Shown: positions 1 through 7,570, numbered from the stretch's first letter. The stretch is 9,271 nt of DNA from Microcella sp. (GCA_020216895.1 JAIWOM010000046.1:1-9271); one strand, 5' to 3'. The notes: generated by a model not told the origin, from the letters alone. Numbers and translations: made by a program.

Positions 1-652
1 CGCCGAGCTTGTCGAGGAGGGCGGCAAGCTCTTCGCCGCGAACTGCGCCAGCTGCCACGGCCTCGAGGCCGAGGGCACGGCGGCCGGCCCGACCTTGATC
101 GGCGCGGGCGCGCTCGCCGTCGACTTCCAGGTGGGCACCGGCCGCATGCCGATGGCCGCCTCAGGCCCGCAGGCCGAGAAGAAGCCCGTGCAGTTCACGC
201 AGGAGCAGATCGACGCCATGGGCGCCTGGGTCGCCGAACTCGCCCCCGGCCCCGCCGTTCCTGCCGACCGCTACATCGCCGGCGACGGCGACGCCGCGAA
301 CGGTGCCGAGCTCTTCCGCATCAACTGCGCCATGTGCCACAACGTCGCCGGCGCCGGTGGCGCCCTGACCGAGGGCAAGTGGGCTCCCGGTCTCGCCGGC
401 GTCGACCCGGTGCACATCTACGGTGCGATGGTGACCGGCCCGCAGAACATGCCCGTCTTCAGCGACCTCAACCTCACGCCCGAGGAGAAGAACGACATCA
501 TCACCTACCTGCTGTACGTCGAGGAGAACCCCTCGGTCGGCGGGTGGGACCTCGGTTCGCTGGGCCCCGTGTCGGAGGGCCTCTTCATCTGGATCTTCGG
601 TCTCGGAGCCCTGATCGGCGTCACGATCTGGCTCACCGCGAAGTCCAACTAG
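1..652 (+). CDS. qcrC: Cytochrome bcc complex di-heme cytochrome c subunit QcrC (5' end missing)
   Basis: QcrC carries two c-type hemes and links the bcc complex to the aa3 oxidase at the outer face of the membrane. The frame is open from base 2, so the gene starts left of the window; 216 residues are visible, against roughly 260-280 for the family. Two heme-binding motifs are present: CASCH (visible residues 15-19, bases 44-58) and CAMCH (109-113, bases 326-340). Likely methionine ligands are in GRMPM (49 or 51) and NMPVF (150). The two motifs mark tandem cytochrome c domains. One transmembrane helix lies near the C-terminus (about 191-211), followed by a short charged tail, as is usual for actinobacterial QcrC. 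The TTG at base 95 is an internal leucine, not a start. qcrA follows after 30 bases. ctaE would be expected upstream but cannot be seen. Confidence 0.96.
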   Translation, partial: AELVEEGGKLFAANCASCHGLEAEGTAAGPTLIGAGALAVDFQVGTGRMPMAASGPQAEKKPVQFTQEQIDAMGAWVAELAPGPAVPADRYIAGDGDAANGAELFRINCAMCHNVAGAGGALTEGKWAPGLAGVDPVHIYGAMVTGPQNMPVFSDLNLTPEEKNDIITYLLYVEENPSVGGWDLGSLGPVSEGLFIWIFGLGALIGVTIWLTAKSN

Positions 653-666
653 GCCTGAACGACCTC

Positions 667-675
667 GAGGAAAGG
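667..675 (+). promoter_or_regulatory. Ribosome binding site that fixes the TTG start of qcrA
   Basis: The purine-rich string gaggaaagg ends 7 bases before a TTG codon at 683. No ATG or GTG lies in the same frame near this position, and the protein from TTG has the expected hydrophilic N-terminus, so this site supports TTG as the qcrA start. Confidence 0.7.
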
Positions 676-682
676 AACACCA

Positions 683-1762
683 TTGGCTGAGGCACACGAC
701 GGCACGAGCGGCGAGACCGCTGGCAAGGCTGTCGCCCCGCAGCAGGATCACTCCGCCCCGCCTCCCGCGGTGGCCGTTGTCCGGGCAGACCGCATCCCCA
801 ACCCCGGCTTCCCGCCGGAGCGGCTGCGCGTCACCGACCTCGACCCGAAGAAGGCGAAGCACGCCGAGCGCACGATCAGCCTGCTCTTCTTCCTGTCGGT
901 CATCGGCAGCGTGCTCGCCGTCGTCGCCTACATCCTGTTCCCGATCGATGACCAGGACCCGAGCACGATCCGCCTGAACAACATGCTGATCGGCGTGGGC
1001 ATCACGCTCGGTCTGCTCGGTATCGGCATCGGAGCGGTGCACTGGTCGAAGGCCCTCATGCACGGCCACGAGCAGGTCGAGGAGCGCCACCCCACCCGCG
1101 GCTCGGACGAGTCGCGCGAGCGGGCCGTCGAGATCTTCCGCGAGGCGAACGCCGAGTCGGGCTTCACCCGCCGCACCCTCGTGCGCAACTCGCTCATCGG
1201 CGCCGTCGTCGCGACGCCCATCCCGGCGATCGCGCTCTTCCGCGACCTCGCGCCGGCGGAGGACCCGGTGGCGCTGCTCAAGCACACCATGTGGGACACC
1301 GGGGTCCGTCTGACCCGCGACCCCTCGGGAACGCCCATCAAGGCCTCGGAGGTGACCATCGGCTCGGCCTTCCACGTGATCCCGGAGGGCCTCGCCGAGC
1401 TCGAGTCGCACCGTCTCGAGGAGAAGGCCAAGGCGGCCGTGCTCCTCATGCGCCTGCCGATCGACGAGCTGAACGAGCGCGAGGACCGCGCCGGCTGGTC
1501 GTACGACGGCATCGTCGCCTACTCCAAGATCTGTACGCACGTCGGGTGCCCCGTCGCGCTGTACGAGCAGCAGACTCACCACCTGCTGTGCCCGTGCCAC
1601 CAGTCGCAGTTCGACGTCGCGAACCACTGCGCCGTCATCTTCGGCCCGGCGGCACGTCCCCTCCCCCAGCTCCCGATCACTGTGGATGAAGAGGGTTACC
1701 TCGTCGCGCAGAGCGACTTCACCGAACCTGTGGGTCCGAGCTTCTGGGAGCGTGCACTGTGA
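683..1762 (+). CDS. qcrA: Cytochrome bcc complex Rieske iron-sulfur subunit QcrA
   Basis: QcrA takes an electron from menaquinol at the Qo site and passes it to QcrC through a [2Fe-2S] cluster. The protein has 359 residues from a TTG start. A hydrophilic tail (1-62) is followed by three membrane helices at about 64-86, 101-121 and 168-186, the three-helix layout typical of actinobacterial Rieske proteins rather than the single anchor of proteobacteria. The Rieske fold is C-terminal: CTHVGC (284-289) and CPCHQS (303-308). Cluster ligands should be C284, H286, C303 and H306, with a C289-C305 disulfide. GPAARPLPQLPI (321-332) is the conserved strand after the cluster. The third helix starts after RRTLVRN, which resembles a twin-arginine segment as in related proteins. 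The stop overlaps the qcrB start by four bases (GTGA), so the two are probably translationally coupled. Confidence 0.97.
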   Translation: MAEAHDGTSGETAGKAVAPQQDHSAPPPAVAVVRADRIPNPGFPPERLRVTDLDPKKAKHAERTISLLFFLSVIGSVLAVVAYILFPIDDQDPSTIRLNNMLIGVGITLGLLGIGIGAVHWSKALMHGHEQVEERHPTRGSDESRERAVEIFREANAESGFTRRTLVRNSLIGAVVATPIPAIALFRDLAPAEDPVALLKHTMWDTGVRLTRDPSGTPIKASEVTIGSAFHVIPEGLAELESHRLEEKAKAAVLLMRLPIDELNEREDRAGWSYDGIVAYSKICTHVGCPVALYEQQTHHLLCPCHQSQFDVANHCAVIFGPAARPLPQLPITVDEEGYLVAQSDFTEPVGPSFWERAL

Positions 1763-3381
1763 GTACCACCACGACCCCGCCTGCTGCGGCGACCGAGACC
1801 GCGCCCGGGCGCGGCATGCGGTTCACCAGCTGGGCGGCCAACTACGTCGACGAGCGCACGAGCGCGTCGACCGCCGTCAAGGCGCTGGGGCGCAAGATCT
1901 TCCCCGACCACTGGTCGTTCATGCTGGGCGAGGTCGCGCTCTACAGCTTCATCGTCATCCTGCTGAGCGGCACCTTCCTGACCTTCTTCTTCGACCCCTC
2001 GATGACCGAGGTCGAGTACGAGGGCTCGTACGTGCCGCTGCAGGGCATCCCGATGTCGGTCGCGTACCACTCGGCCCTCGACATCTCGTTCGAGATCCGC
2101 GGTGGTCTGCTCATGCGGCAGGTGCACCACTGGGCGGCCCTGCTGTTCGTCGCGGCGATCGGCCTGCACATGCTCCGCGTGTTCTTCACCGGCGCGTTCC
2201 GCAAGCCCCGCGAGTTCAACTGGGTGATCGGCTTCCTGCTCTTCGTCATGGCGATGGCCCTCGGCTTCACCGGCTACTCGCTGCCGGACGACCTGCTCTC
2301 GGGCAACGGACTGCGCATCATCGACGGCATGATCAAGGCCGTGCCGGTGGCTGGCGCCTGGATCTCCTACCTGCTGTTCGGTGACGAGTTCCCGGGCACC
2401 GACATCATCCCGCGCCTCTACGTGCTGCACATCATGCTGCTGCCGGCGATCACGATCGCGCTCATCGGCATCCACATGGTGCTGCTGATCGTCAACAAGC
2501 ACACGCAGTTCGCGGCCCCCGGGCGTACGAACGACAACGTCGTGGGCGCTCCGGTGCTCCCCGCGTTCGCGGCGAAGGCCGGAGGCTTCTTCTTCCTGGT
2601 CTTCGGCACCATCGTGCTGATCGCCTCGTTCTTCACGATCAACCCGATCTGGAACTACGGCCCGTACGACCCGTCGCCGGTGTCGGCGGGTACGCAGCCC
2701 GACTGGTACATCGGCTTCGCGGACGGCGCTCTGCGCCTGATCCCGCCGAACCTCGACTGGGTCGACCCGTTCGGCTACACCTGGCCCTTCGGCGTGCTGA
2801 TCCCGCTCGTCGGCCTCCTGGTGTTCCTCGCCGCGGTCGCGCTCTACCCGTTCTTCGAGGCGTGGGTGACCGGCGACAAGCGCGAGCACCACATCGCCGA
2901 GCGTCCGCGCAACGCCCCGGTGCGCACCGCGATCGGCGCGGCGGGTGTGACGTTCTACGCGGCCCTGTGGGCGGCGGCGAGCTCCGACCTCATCGCCACC
3001 CACTTCCGCCTGTCGATCGAGGGCGTGATCCACGCCCTGCAGTTCGCGACGGTCGTCGGCCCGTTCATCGCGTTCTACATCACCAAGCGCGTCTGCCTGG
3101 CACTGCAGCGGAAGGATCGCGAGATCGCGCTGCACGGCTTCGAATCGGGCCGCGTGGTGCGCCTGCCCGGCGGCGAGTACATCGAGGTGCACGAGCAGCT
3201 CGACGACTTCGAGCGCTGGCGCCTGGTGAGCTTCGACGAGTACCAGCCGCTGATGATCCGGCCGAACGATGACGGCAAGATCACCGTGAGCCAGCGCGTG
3301 CGCGCCGGCCTCTCGCGCTGGTTCTTCGAAGACCGCATCGCGCCCGTCACCCAGAACGAGCTCGAGGCGCAGAAGCACTAG
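1759..3381 (+). CDS. qcrB: Cytochrome bcc complex cytochrome b subunit QcrB
   Basis: QcrB is the membrane-embedded diheme cytochrome b that holds the menaquinol oxidation (Qo) and quinone reduction (Qi) sites. It has 540 residues from a GTG start, preceded by ggag 8 bases upstream. Heme ligands match the family pattern: H123 and H137 (13 residues between) in helix B, H224 and H239 (14 between) in helix D. The 14-residue spacing is that of b6f/Gram-positive cytochromes rather than mitochondrial bc1. By homology H123/H224 bind heme bL and H137/H239 heme bH. PDWY (314-317) stands at the Qo-site PEWY position. Many hydrophobic helices are visible, and a charged C-terminal extension (about 445-540) follows the last helix, as in other Actinobacteria. 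It is the last gene of the qcr unit and is followed by a strong terminator. No defect is seen. Confidence 0.97.
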   Translation: MSTTTTPPAAATETAPGRGMRFTSWAANYVDERTSASTAVKALGRKIFPDHWSFMLGEVALYSFIVILLSGTFLTFFFDPSMTEVEYEGSYVPLQGIPMSVAYHSALDISFEIRGGLLMRQVHHWAALLFVAAIGLHMLRVFFTGAFRKPREFNWVIGFLLFVMAMALGFTGYSLPDDLLSGNGLRIIDGMIKAVPVAGAWISYLLFGDEFPGTDIIPRLYVLHIMLLPAITIALIGIHMVLLIVNKHTQFAAPGRTNDNVVGAPVLPAFAAKAGGFFFLVFGTIVLIASFFTINPIWNYGPYDPSPVSAGTQPDWYIGFADGALRLIPPNLDWVDPFGYTWPFGVLIPLVGLLVFLAAVALYPFFEAWVTGDKREHHIAERPRNAPVRTAIGAAGVTFYAALWAAASSDLIATHFRLSIEGVIHALQFATVVGPFIAFYITKRVCLALQRKDREIALHGFESGRVVRLPGGEYIEVHEQLDDFERWRLVSFDEYQPLMIRPNDDGKITVSQRVRAGLSRWFFEDRIAPVTQNELEAQKH

Positions 3382-3391
3382 CCGAGCGCTG

Positions 3392-3440
3392 CACGACGCG
3401 ACGGGCCCGCCCTCCTCCGGGAGGCGGGCCCGTCGTCGTG
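3392..3440 (+). terminator. Hairpin terminator after qcrB, between convergent operons
   Basis: A 12-bp perfect GC-rich stem pairs 3400-3411 with 3423-3434. After a bulged C at 3412, three more pairs close a UCCG tetraloop. Beyond a two-base bulge on the left, six outer pairs join cacgac (3392-3397) to gtcgtg (3435-3440). It begins 11 bases after the qcrB stop. No T-run follows on either strand, so it may act as a non-canonical terminator or RNA 3' end, possibly in both directions because the - strand operon also ends here. Confidence 0.75.
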
Positions 3441-3474
3441 AGCGGCGCGATCGCGCGCGACGCCACGACGGGCG

Positions 3475-3499
3475 CTCGTGACCGTTTCGGTCACGCGAG
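3475..3499. repeat. Small inverted repeat downstream of the acetyltransferase gene
   Basis: cgtgaccg (3477-3484) and cggtcacg (3488-3495) are perfect 8-bp arms around a TTT loop. An alternative pairing uses outer ctcg/cgag arms (3475-3478 with 3496-3499). It lies 14 bases past the stop of the - strand acetyltransferase gene, so it could aid 3'-end formation there. It has no T-run, and the role is inferred from position only. Confidence 0.45.
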
Positions 3500-3512
3500 A
3501 GTCGACGGGCGC

Positions 3513-4068
3513 CTACGACCGCCACTCGCGGGCGAGCACCGCGAAGCGCTCGAGAGTGCTCCACTCCCCCTTGAACCAGCCTCCTTCGAGCACCGTACCC
3601 TCGTGGCGGAGCCCCAGATGGCGCAGGAGGCGCAGAACAGAGGCGTTCCGAGCAATCCGCCTGCATGACGACACGGTGGGCGCCGTGCGGGCCCAGGAGG
3701 GCATCCAGCACCGCCGTGAGAGCCTCCCTCGCGAAGCCCTGCCCCTGGTGGGCCGGGGCGAGGGTGACCCCCAGCTCGTACGTGTCGGGCTGGACCGGAT
3801 CGGTGCCGATGGCGACATCGCCGATCAGGGCGCTCCCGAGTGACGTGCTGAGGGGGCGCAGCGCGAGCTGGAGCCAGGCACCCGGCCCCGGGAGGGTCGT
3901 GCCCGGTTGGGCGGCGAGCAGGGAGCGCGCATCCGCCAGGCTGTAGTCCGGGTGCCACGACTGGTAACGCGCCACGTCGGGATCGCGCCGATAGGCCACG
4001 AAGGCCCCCAGATCGGCCTCCGCGAGCGGAGAGATCTCGAGCCGCTCGGTGCGGAGGACGAAGCTCAT
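3513..4068 (-). pseudogene. GNAT family N-acetyltransferase, RimJ/RimL-like, with a single-base frameshift
   Basis: The two halves together read as a complete RimJ/RimL-type acetyltransferase, which would move an acetyl group from acetyl-CoA to an amine; the substrate is unknown. From ATG at 4068 the first frame gives 138 residues beginning MSFVLRTERLEI, with the acetyl-CoA loop HQGQGFA at 107-113, and reaches VVMQAD at 3655. The homologous continuation (ARNASVLRLLRHLGL, then HEGTVLEGGWFKGEW, ending AREWRS) lies in another frame, entered by skipping one base at 3654, and stops at 3513. With that base removed the product has 184 residues, normal for the family. No clear ribosome binding site precedes the ATG, which lies 8 bases after the stop of the preceding acetyltransferase gene. 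The change could be a recent inactivation or a sequencing or assembly error. Codon use matches the neighbours. Confidence 0.85.
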
Positions 4069-4076
4069 CGCCCGGG

Positions 4077-4505
4077 TCAGAACACCCGGCGCATGTGCTC
4101 GGCGTTCTGGGAGTAGCCGAGGCGGTCGTAGAAGCCGCCGGCGCGGCGCGCAGCGACCGTCAGCTGGCGGACGCCGCGACGGATGCACTCCGCCTCCACC
4201 TCGCGCACGAGAGCCGTGCCGAGGGCGAGCCCGCGAGCATCCTCGTCGACCGCGATCTCCTGCAGCTGGGCCGAGAGGCCGTTGGTCGACAGCAGCCGGG
4301 AGATCGTGGTCAGGGCGTAACCGCGGACCGCACCCTGGTCGTCCTCTGCGACGATCACCTGCACGTGCTGATCGTCCCCCTCGACGATCTCGGCGAAGGT
4401 CTCGTCGAAGATGCTGCGCACCGGCACGAATGCCGCCCCGAGCTGGCGGACCAGCTCGAAGACGGCATCCGCATCCTCAGCGCGTGCGCGCCGGACGAGC
4501 GTCAT
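4077..4505 (-). CDS. GNAT family N-acetyltransferase
   Basis: This is a 142-residue single-domain GNAT protein, predicted to be cytoplasmic and to acetylate an amine of unknown identity with acetyl-CoA. The family pattern is clear: an N-terminal strand VRRARAEDADAV, motif A LQEIAVDEDARGLALGTAL (81-99) with the pyrophosphate-binding loop RGLALG (91-96), and the motif-B-like GFYDRLGY (124-131) near the C-terminus. The usual middle glycine of the RGxGxG loop is alanine here, a tolerated variant. ATG at 4505 was chosen because it gives a complete N-terminal strand and starts just two bases after the ctaF stop. No clear Shine-Dalgarno sequence is seen, so translation is probably coupled to ctaF. 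It is followed by a second, frameshifted acetyltransferase gene. A link to oxidase function is not shown by the sequence. Confidence 0.88.
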   Translation of the reverse strand: MTLVRRARAEDADAVFELVRQLGAAFVPVRSIFDETFAEIVEGDDQHVQVIVAEDDQGAVRGYALTTISRLLSTNGLSAQLQEIAVDEDARGLALGTALVREVEAECIRRGVRQLTVAARRAGGFYDRLGYSQNAEHMRRVF

Positions 4506-4507
4506 GC

Positions 4508-4924
4508 TCAGCGACCGAAGTTGCCGCGGTAGTACTCGTAGACCCAGCCGACGATGGCGACCAGCACGAGCGGGATGGCGTAGGCGACGATCCAGAACGA
4601 GATCGACAGGCCCAGGAACGCGATGGCCGCAGCGCCAGCGAGGGCGACCGGCCACCAGCTCCACGGCGAGAAGAAGCCCTGCTCGGCCTCCCCGTCGTCG
4701 ATGTCGGCGTCCAGGCGGTCCTCCGCCAGCTCGCCGCCCTGGTTGCGGTAGACGAGCCGGAGGTAGAACGCGATGAAGATCGAGAGCACCGCGCAGAGGC
4801 CGATCGCGACCGCTCCGACCCACTCCACCTGACCGGTATCGAGGATCGCCCACACCACGTACACCGCCGTGAGGAGCGCGAAGAACGCGGCGAGAACCCA
4901 GAAGAGGTTGATGTTGGTCTTCAT
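4508..4924 (-). CDS. ctaF: aa3-type cytochrome c oxidase subunit IV, actinobacterial CtaF
   Basis: CtaF is a small membrane subunit of the actinobacterial aa3 oxidase with no cofactor of its own, needed for assembly or stability of the complex. The 138 residues form two pairs of helices, at about 7-27 and 35-56, then 91-110 and 112-129. An acidic loop (65-82, rich in D and E) separates the pairs and is followed by the conserved FSPWSWWP (85-92). Length and layout fit the family. ATG at 4924 begins 8 bases after the ctaD stop; an AGGG overlapping that stop may serve as ribosome binding site. The gene belongs to the ctaC-ctaD-ctaF unit, and a GNAT gene follows after two bases. Confidence 0.93.
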   Translation of the reverse strand: MKTNINLFWVLAAFFALLTAVYVVWAILDTGQVEWVGAVAIGLCAVLSIFIAFYLRLVYRNQGGELAEDRLDADIDDGEAEQGFFSPWSWWPVALAGAAAIAFLGLSISFWIVAYAIPLVLVAIVGWVYEYYRGNFGR

Positions 4925-4932
4925 CGCTTGCC

Positions 4933-6648
4933 CTACTTCGCGGTCTCGTCGGCGCGCGCACCGGCGCCGGCGGTGACGCCGAGCGGCAGGCTCGCCTCAG
5001 GGTGGTTGAGGTCGAACGCGGGCGACTCCGAGCGGATGCGCGGGATCGAGGTGAAGTTGTGACGCGGGGGCGGGCAGGAGGTCGCCCACTCGAGCGAGCG
5101 GCCGTAGCCCCAGGGGTCGTTCACCGTCACCTTGGGCGCGCGGCGCGCCGTGATGTACACGTTCAGGAGGAACGGGATCATCGACGCCGCGAGCAGGATC
5201 GATCCGAAGGTCGACAGCTGGTTCATCCAGGTGAAGCCGTCCTCGACGAGGTAGGTCGCATAGCGGCGGGGCATGCCCACCACACCGAGCCAGTGCTGCA
5301 CGAGGAAGGTCGCGTGGAAGCCGATGAAGAGCGTCCAGAAGTGGATCATGCCGAGACGCTCATTGAGCATCTTGCCCGTCCACTTCGGCCACCAGAAGTA
5401 GAAGCCGGCGAACATCGCGAACACGACCGTGCCGAACACCACGTAGTGGAAGTGCGCGACCACGAAGTACGAGTCGGAGACCGCGAAGTCGAGCGGCGGC
5501 GAGGCCAGGATGACACCGGTCAGACCACCGAACACGAAGGTGATCAGGAAGCCGAGGGTGAACACCATCGGGGTCTCGAACGTCACCGAGCCGCGCCACA
5601 TCGTGCCGATCCAGTTGAAGATCTTCACGCCCGTGGGCACCGCGATCAGCATCGTCATGAGGGCGAAGAACGGCAGCAGCACCGAGCCGGTGACGTACAT
5701 GTGGTGGGCCCACACGGTCATCGACAGAGCCGCGATGGCGATCGTCGCGTAGACGAGGGTCTTGTAGCCGAAGATCGGCTTGCGGCTGAACACCGGGATG
5801 ATCTCCGACACGATGCCGAAGAACGGCAGCGCCAGGATGTACACCTCGGGGTGCCCGAAGAACCAGAAGAGGTGCTGCCACAGGATGGCACCGCCGGTCG
5901 CCGCATCGAACACGTGCGATCCGAACATCCGGTCGGAGCCGAGGGCGAACAGCGCGGCGGCGAGGACCGGGAAGGCCATGAGCACGAGCAGCGAGGTCAC
6001 CAGGGTGTTCCAGGTGAAGATCGGCATGCGCCACATCGTCATGCCGGGCGCACGCATCGTGATGATGGTGGTGATGAAGTTCACGGCACCGAGGATCGTG
6101 CCGAAGCCGCTCATGGTGAGGCCGAAGACCCACATGTTGCCGCCGTACCCGGGTGTGAACGTCTGACTGGAGAGCGGCGCATAGGCGAACCAGCCGAACG
6201 AGGCCGCACCCTGCGGGGTGAGGAAGCCAGCGACGGCGATGAGCGAGCCGAAGGAGTAGAGCCAGTACGCGAAAGCGTTCAGACGCGGGAAGGCCACGTC
6301 GGGGGCGCCGATCTGCAGCGGCATGAGCACGTTGGCGAAGCCTGCGAAGAGCGGCGTCGCGAACATCAGCAGCATGATCGTGCCGTGCATCGTGAACAGC
6401 TGGTTGTACTGCTCCTTGGTGGCCACGATCTCGAGGCCCGGAGCGAAGAGCTGGGCTCGGATGACCAGGGCCATCACGCCGCCGATGAGGAAGTACACGA
6501 ACGACGTGATCAGGTACATGTACCCGATCGTCTTGTGGTCGGTGGTGGTCAACCACCCGACGAAGACGTTGCCCTTGCGGCGGACCGTCGGGGCGACGGG
6601 CTCCGGCGCGGGGCCGGAGACGTTCGGACGAGGTGCGGTCGTCGTCAT
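4933..6648 (-). CDS. ctaD: aa3-type cytochrome c oxidase subunit I CtaD
   Basis: CtaD is the catalytic subunit that reduces oxygen to water and pumps protons. The 571 residues contain all expected active-site groups: heme a ligands H88 (TMHGT) and H401, heme a3 ligand H399 (VVAHFHYV), CuB ligands H266 (FGHPEVY), H315 and H316 (AHHMY), and the cross-linked tyrosine Y270. E268 next to the CuB histidine and D117 (GAPDVAF) mark the D proton channel; K342 (PTGVK) marks the K channel. This makes it an A1-type heme-copper oxidase by inference. Twelve helices are expected, and the tail with [13 protein letters not shown] is typical of the family. ATG at 6648 was chosen because a GAGGAG lies 10 bases upstream and the protein begins with the usual hydrophilic leader; upstream codons in frame overlap ctaC. 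It starts 7 bases after the ctaC stop. Confidence 0.98.
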   Translation of the reverse strand: MTTTAPRPNVSGPAPEPVAPTVRRKGNVFVGWLTTTDHKTIGYMYLITSFVYFLIGGVMALVIRAQLFAPGLEIVATKEQYNQLFTMHGTIMLLMFATPLFAGFANVLMPLQIGAPDVAFPRLNAFAYWLYSFGSLIAVAGFLTPQGAASFGWFAYAPLSSQTFTPGYGGNMWVFGLTMSGFGTILGAVNFITTIITMRAPGMTMWRMPIFTWNTLVTSLLVLMAFPVLAAALFALGSDRMFGSHVFDAATGGAILWQHLFWFFGHPEVYILALPFFGIVSEIIPVFSRKPIFGYKTLVYATIAIAALSMTVWAHHMYVTGSVLLPFFALMTMLIAVPTGVKIFNWIGTMWRGSVTFETPMVFTLGFLITFVFGGLTGVILASPPLDFAVSDSYFVVAHFHYVVFGTVVFAMFAGFYFWWPKWTGKMLNERLGMIHFWTLFIGFHATFLVQHWLGVVGMPRRYATYLVEDGFTWMNQLSTFGSILLAASMIPFLLNVYITARRAPKVTVNDPWGYGRSLEWATSCPPPRHNFTSIPRIRSESPAFDLNHPEASLPLGVTAGAGARADETAK

Positions 6649-6655
6649 GAGCCGC

Positions 6656-7519
6656 TTACTCCTCTTCGCTCGCGCCGGAGGTGCCCGGCAGGTTCGTGTT
6701 CGTGTTGAACTCAGGGCCGAGGCGGCCGACGTTGCCCTCGGCACGCAGCGACTCGATGTAGGCGTCGTACTCGGCCTGCGAGACGACCTCGACGTTGAAG
6801 AGCATGAGCGAGTGGTACTCGCCGCACAGCTCGGCGCACTTGCCGGCGTACGTGCCCTCCTTCTCCGGGATGAAGTACCAGTAGTTGGTCTTCGCCGGGA
6901 TCATGTCCTTCTTGTAGAGGAAGTCGACGATCCAGAAGGAGTGGATGACGTCGCGCGACTCGATCAGGATCTCGACCTTCTTGCCCACGGGGAGGTAGAG
7001 GGTCGGCAGCGTGCTGGCGTCGATCGTGTTGTTCGGGCCGGTCTCCTGCGCCTGGATGCCCTGGTAGTAGACGCCGTCGGTGACGTAGTTGAAGTCCCAG
7101 GCCCAGCGCTTGCCGTAGACCTCGATCGTGACGTCGGGGTCGGCGAGGGGCGCCTCGATCTCCTGCTGGTCGCGCGCGGTGAACGCGAAGAACCCGAGCA
7201 CGAGGATCAGCGGCACGACGGTGTAGAACACCTCGATGGGCATGTTGTAGCGCAGCTGCACCGGCAGGCCGGTCTGGCCCTTGCGGCGGCGGTAGACGAT
7301 CGCGGCCCAGATGATGAGGCCCCACGTGATGACGCCGACGACCAGCAGAACGATCCAGGAGGTGACCCAGAGCCCGATGACCCGGTCGACCTGGTTGGTG
7401 GTGCCGGGCTCGGTCGGGAGCCAGCCCAGCTGCATCTGCGTCGTGCACCCGGCGAGGGCGACAGTGGTGATGAGGGCGAGCGGGATCGCGGTCAAGCGAA
7501 GGCGTCGGTTGGAGCGCAC
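6656..7519 (-). CDS. ctaC: aa3-type cytochrome c oxidase subunit II CtaC
   Basis: CtaC receives electrons from QcrC at its binuclear CuA centre on the outer membrane face and passes them to CtaD. The 287-residue protein starts at GTG. It has a lipoprotein-type signal peptide with lipobox LAGC (22-25), so C25 is probably lipidated. Two membrane helices follow (about 48-76 and 97-115), then a cupredoxin domain. CuA ligands are complete: H193 (VIHSFW), and C228, E230, C232, H236 and M239 in [14 protein letters not shown]. The aromatic patch RWAWDFNY (138-145) is the conserved electron entry region. The C-terminal tail ends in an acidic run. GTG at 7519 is supported by GAGAGG 6 bases upstream and by the basic start of the signal peptide. 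It is the first gene of the unit, cut off from erpA upstream by a terminator. Confidence 0.97.
   Translation of the reverse strand: MRSNRRLRLTAIPLALITTVALAGCTTQMQLGWLPTEPGTTNQVDRVIGLWVTSWIVLLVVGVITWGLIIWAAIVYRRRKGQTGLPVQLRYNMPIEVFYTVVPLILVLGFFAFTARDQQEIEAPLADPDVTIEVYGKRWAWDFNYVTDGVYYQGIQAQETGPNNTIDASTLPTLYLPVGKKVEILIESRDVIHSFWIVDFLYKKDMIPAKTNYWYFIPEKEGTYAGKCAELCGEYHSLMLFNVEVVSQAEYDAYIESLRAEGNVGRLGPEFNTNTNLPGTSGASEEE
6659..6664 (-). promoter_or_regulatory. Ribosome binding site for ctaD inside the end of ctaC
   Basis: GAGGAG on the - strand lies in the last codons of ctaC, 10 bases before the ctaD ATG at 6648. It supports that start over in-frame upstream codons and suggests coupled translation of ctaC and ctaD. 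Confidence 0.65.
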
Positions 7520-7525
7520 CGGAGA

Positions 7526-7531
7526 CCTCTC
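7526..7531 (-). promoter_or_regulatory. Ribosome binding site for the GTG start of ctaC
   Basis: GAGAGG on the - strand ends 6 bases before the GTG at 7519. The protein from this GTG begins with a short basic segment followed by a hydrophobic core and a lipobox, so the site and the signal peptide agree on the start. Confidence 0.65.
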
Positions 7532-7555
7532 GTGGGGTGAGCGGGGAACATCGCC

Positions 7556-7561
7556 AGTCTA
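7556..7561 (-). promoter_or_regulatory. Possible -10 element of the ctaC-ctaD-ctaF promoter
   Basis: TAGACT on the - strand fits the TAnnnT -10 pattern of housekeeping actinobacterial promoters and lies 36 bases upstream of the ctaC start. No good -35 hexamer is seen at 17-18 bases; that position falls in the loop of an inverted repeat (7571-7599). The call rests on one hexamer and on position, between a terminator and the first gene of the unit. Confidence 0.35.
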
Positions 7562-7570
7562 CGTCACCGC

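Noticed and set aside
161..1627. 488-codon open frame on the - strand antisense to qcrC and qcrA
   Set aside because: It is a shadow of two clearly identified genes, with biased composition and no family signature.
3445..3456. 12-bp palindrome gcgcgatcgcgc in the convergent gap, resembling a HIP1-like or regulatory site
   Set aside because: It occurs alone and such strings are common by chance in very GC-rich DNA. There is no position-specific reason to assign it a role.
3640..3670. Programmed ribosomal frameshift in the acetyltransferase gene
   Set aside because: No slippery heptamer, internal Shine-Dalgarno or following stem-loop was recognised around GCGGATTGCTCGG, and the family is not known for recoding.
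1696..4188. Very long open frame on the - strand (830 codons) running through the acetyltransferase and antisense to qcrB
   Set aside because: Only the part between 3655 and 4068 matches a protein family. The rest mirrors qcrB codons and is low-complexity, rich in R, D, E and H, as expected opposite a GC-rich gene.
5002..6708. 568-codon open frame on the + strand antisense to ctaD
   Set aside because: Its composition (H, E, D, R rich) is that of a GC-rich antisense shadow, it has no recognisable domain, and ctaD on the other strand has every catalytic residue.
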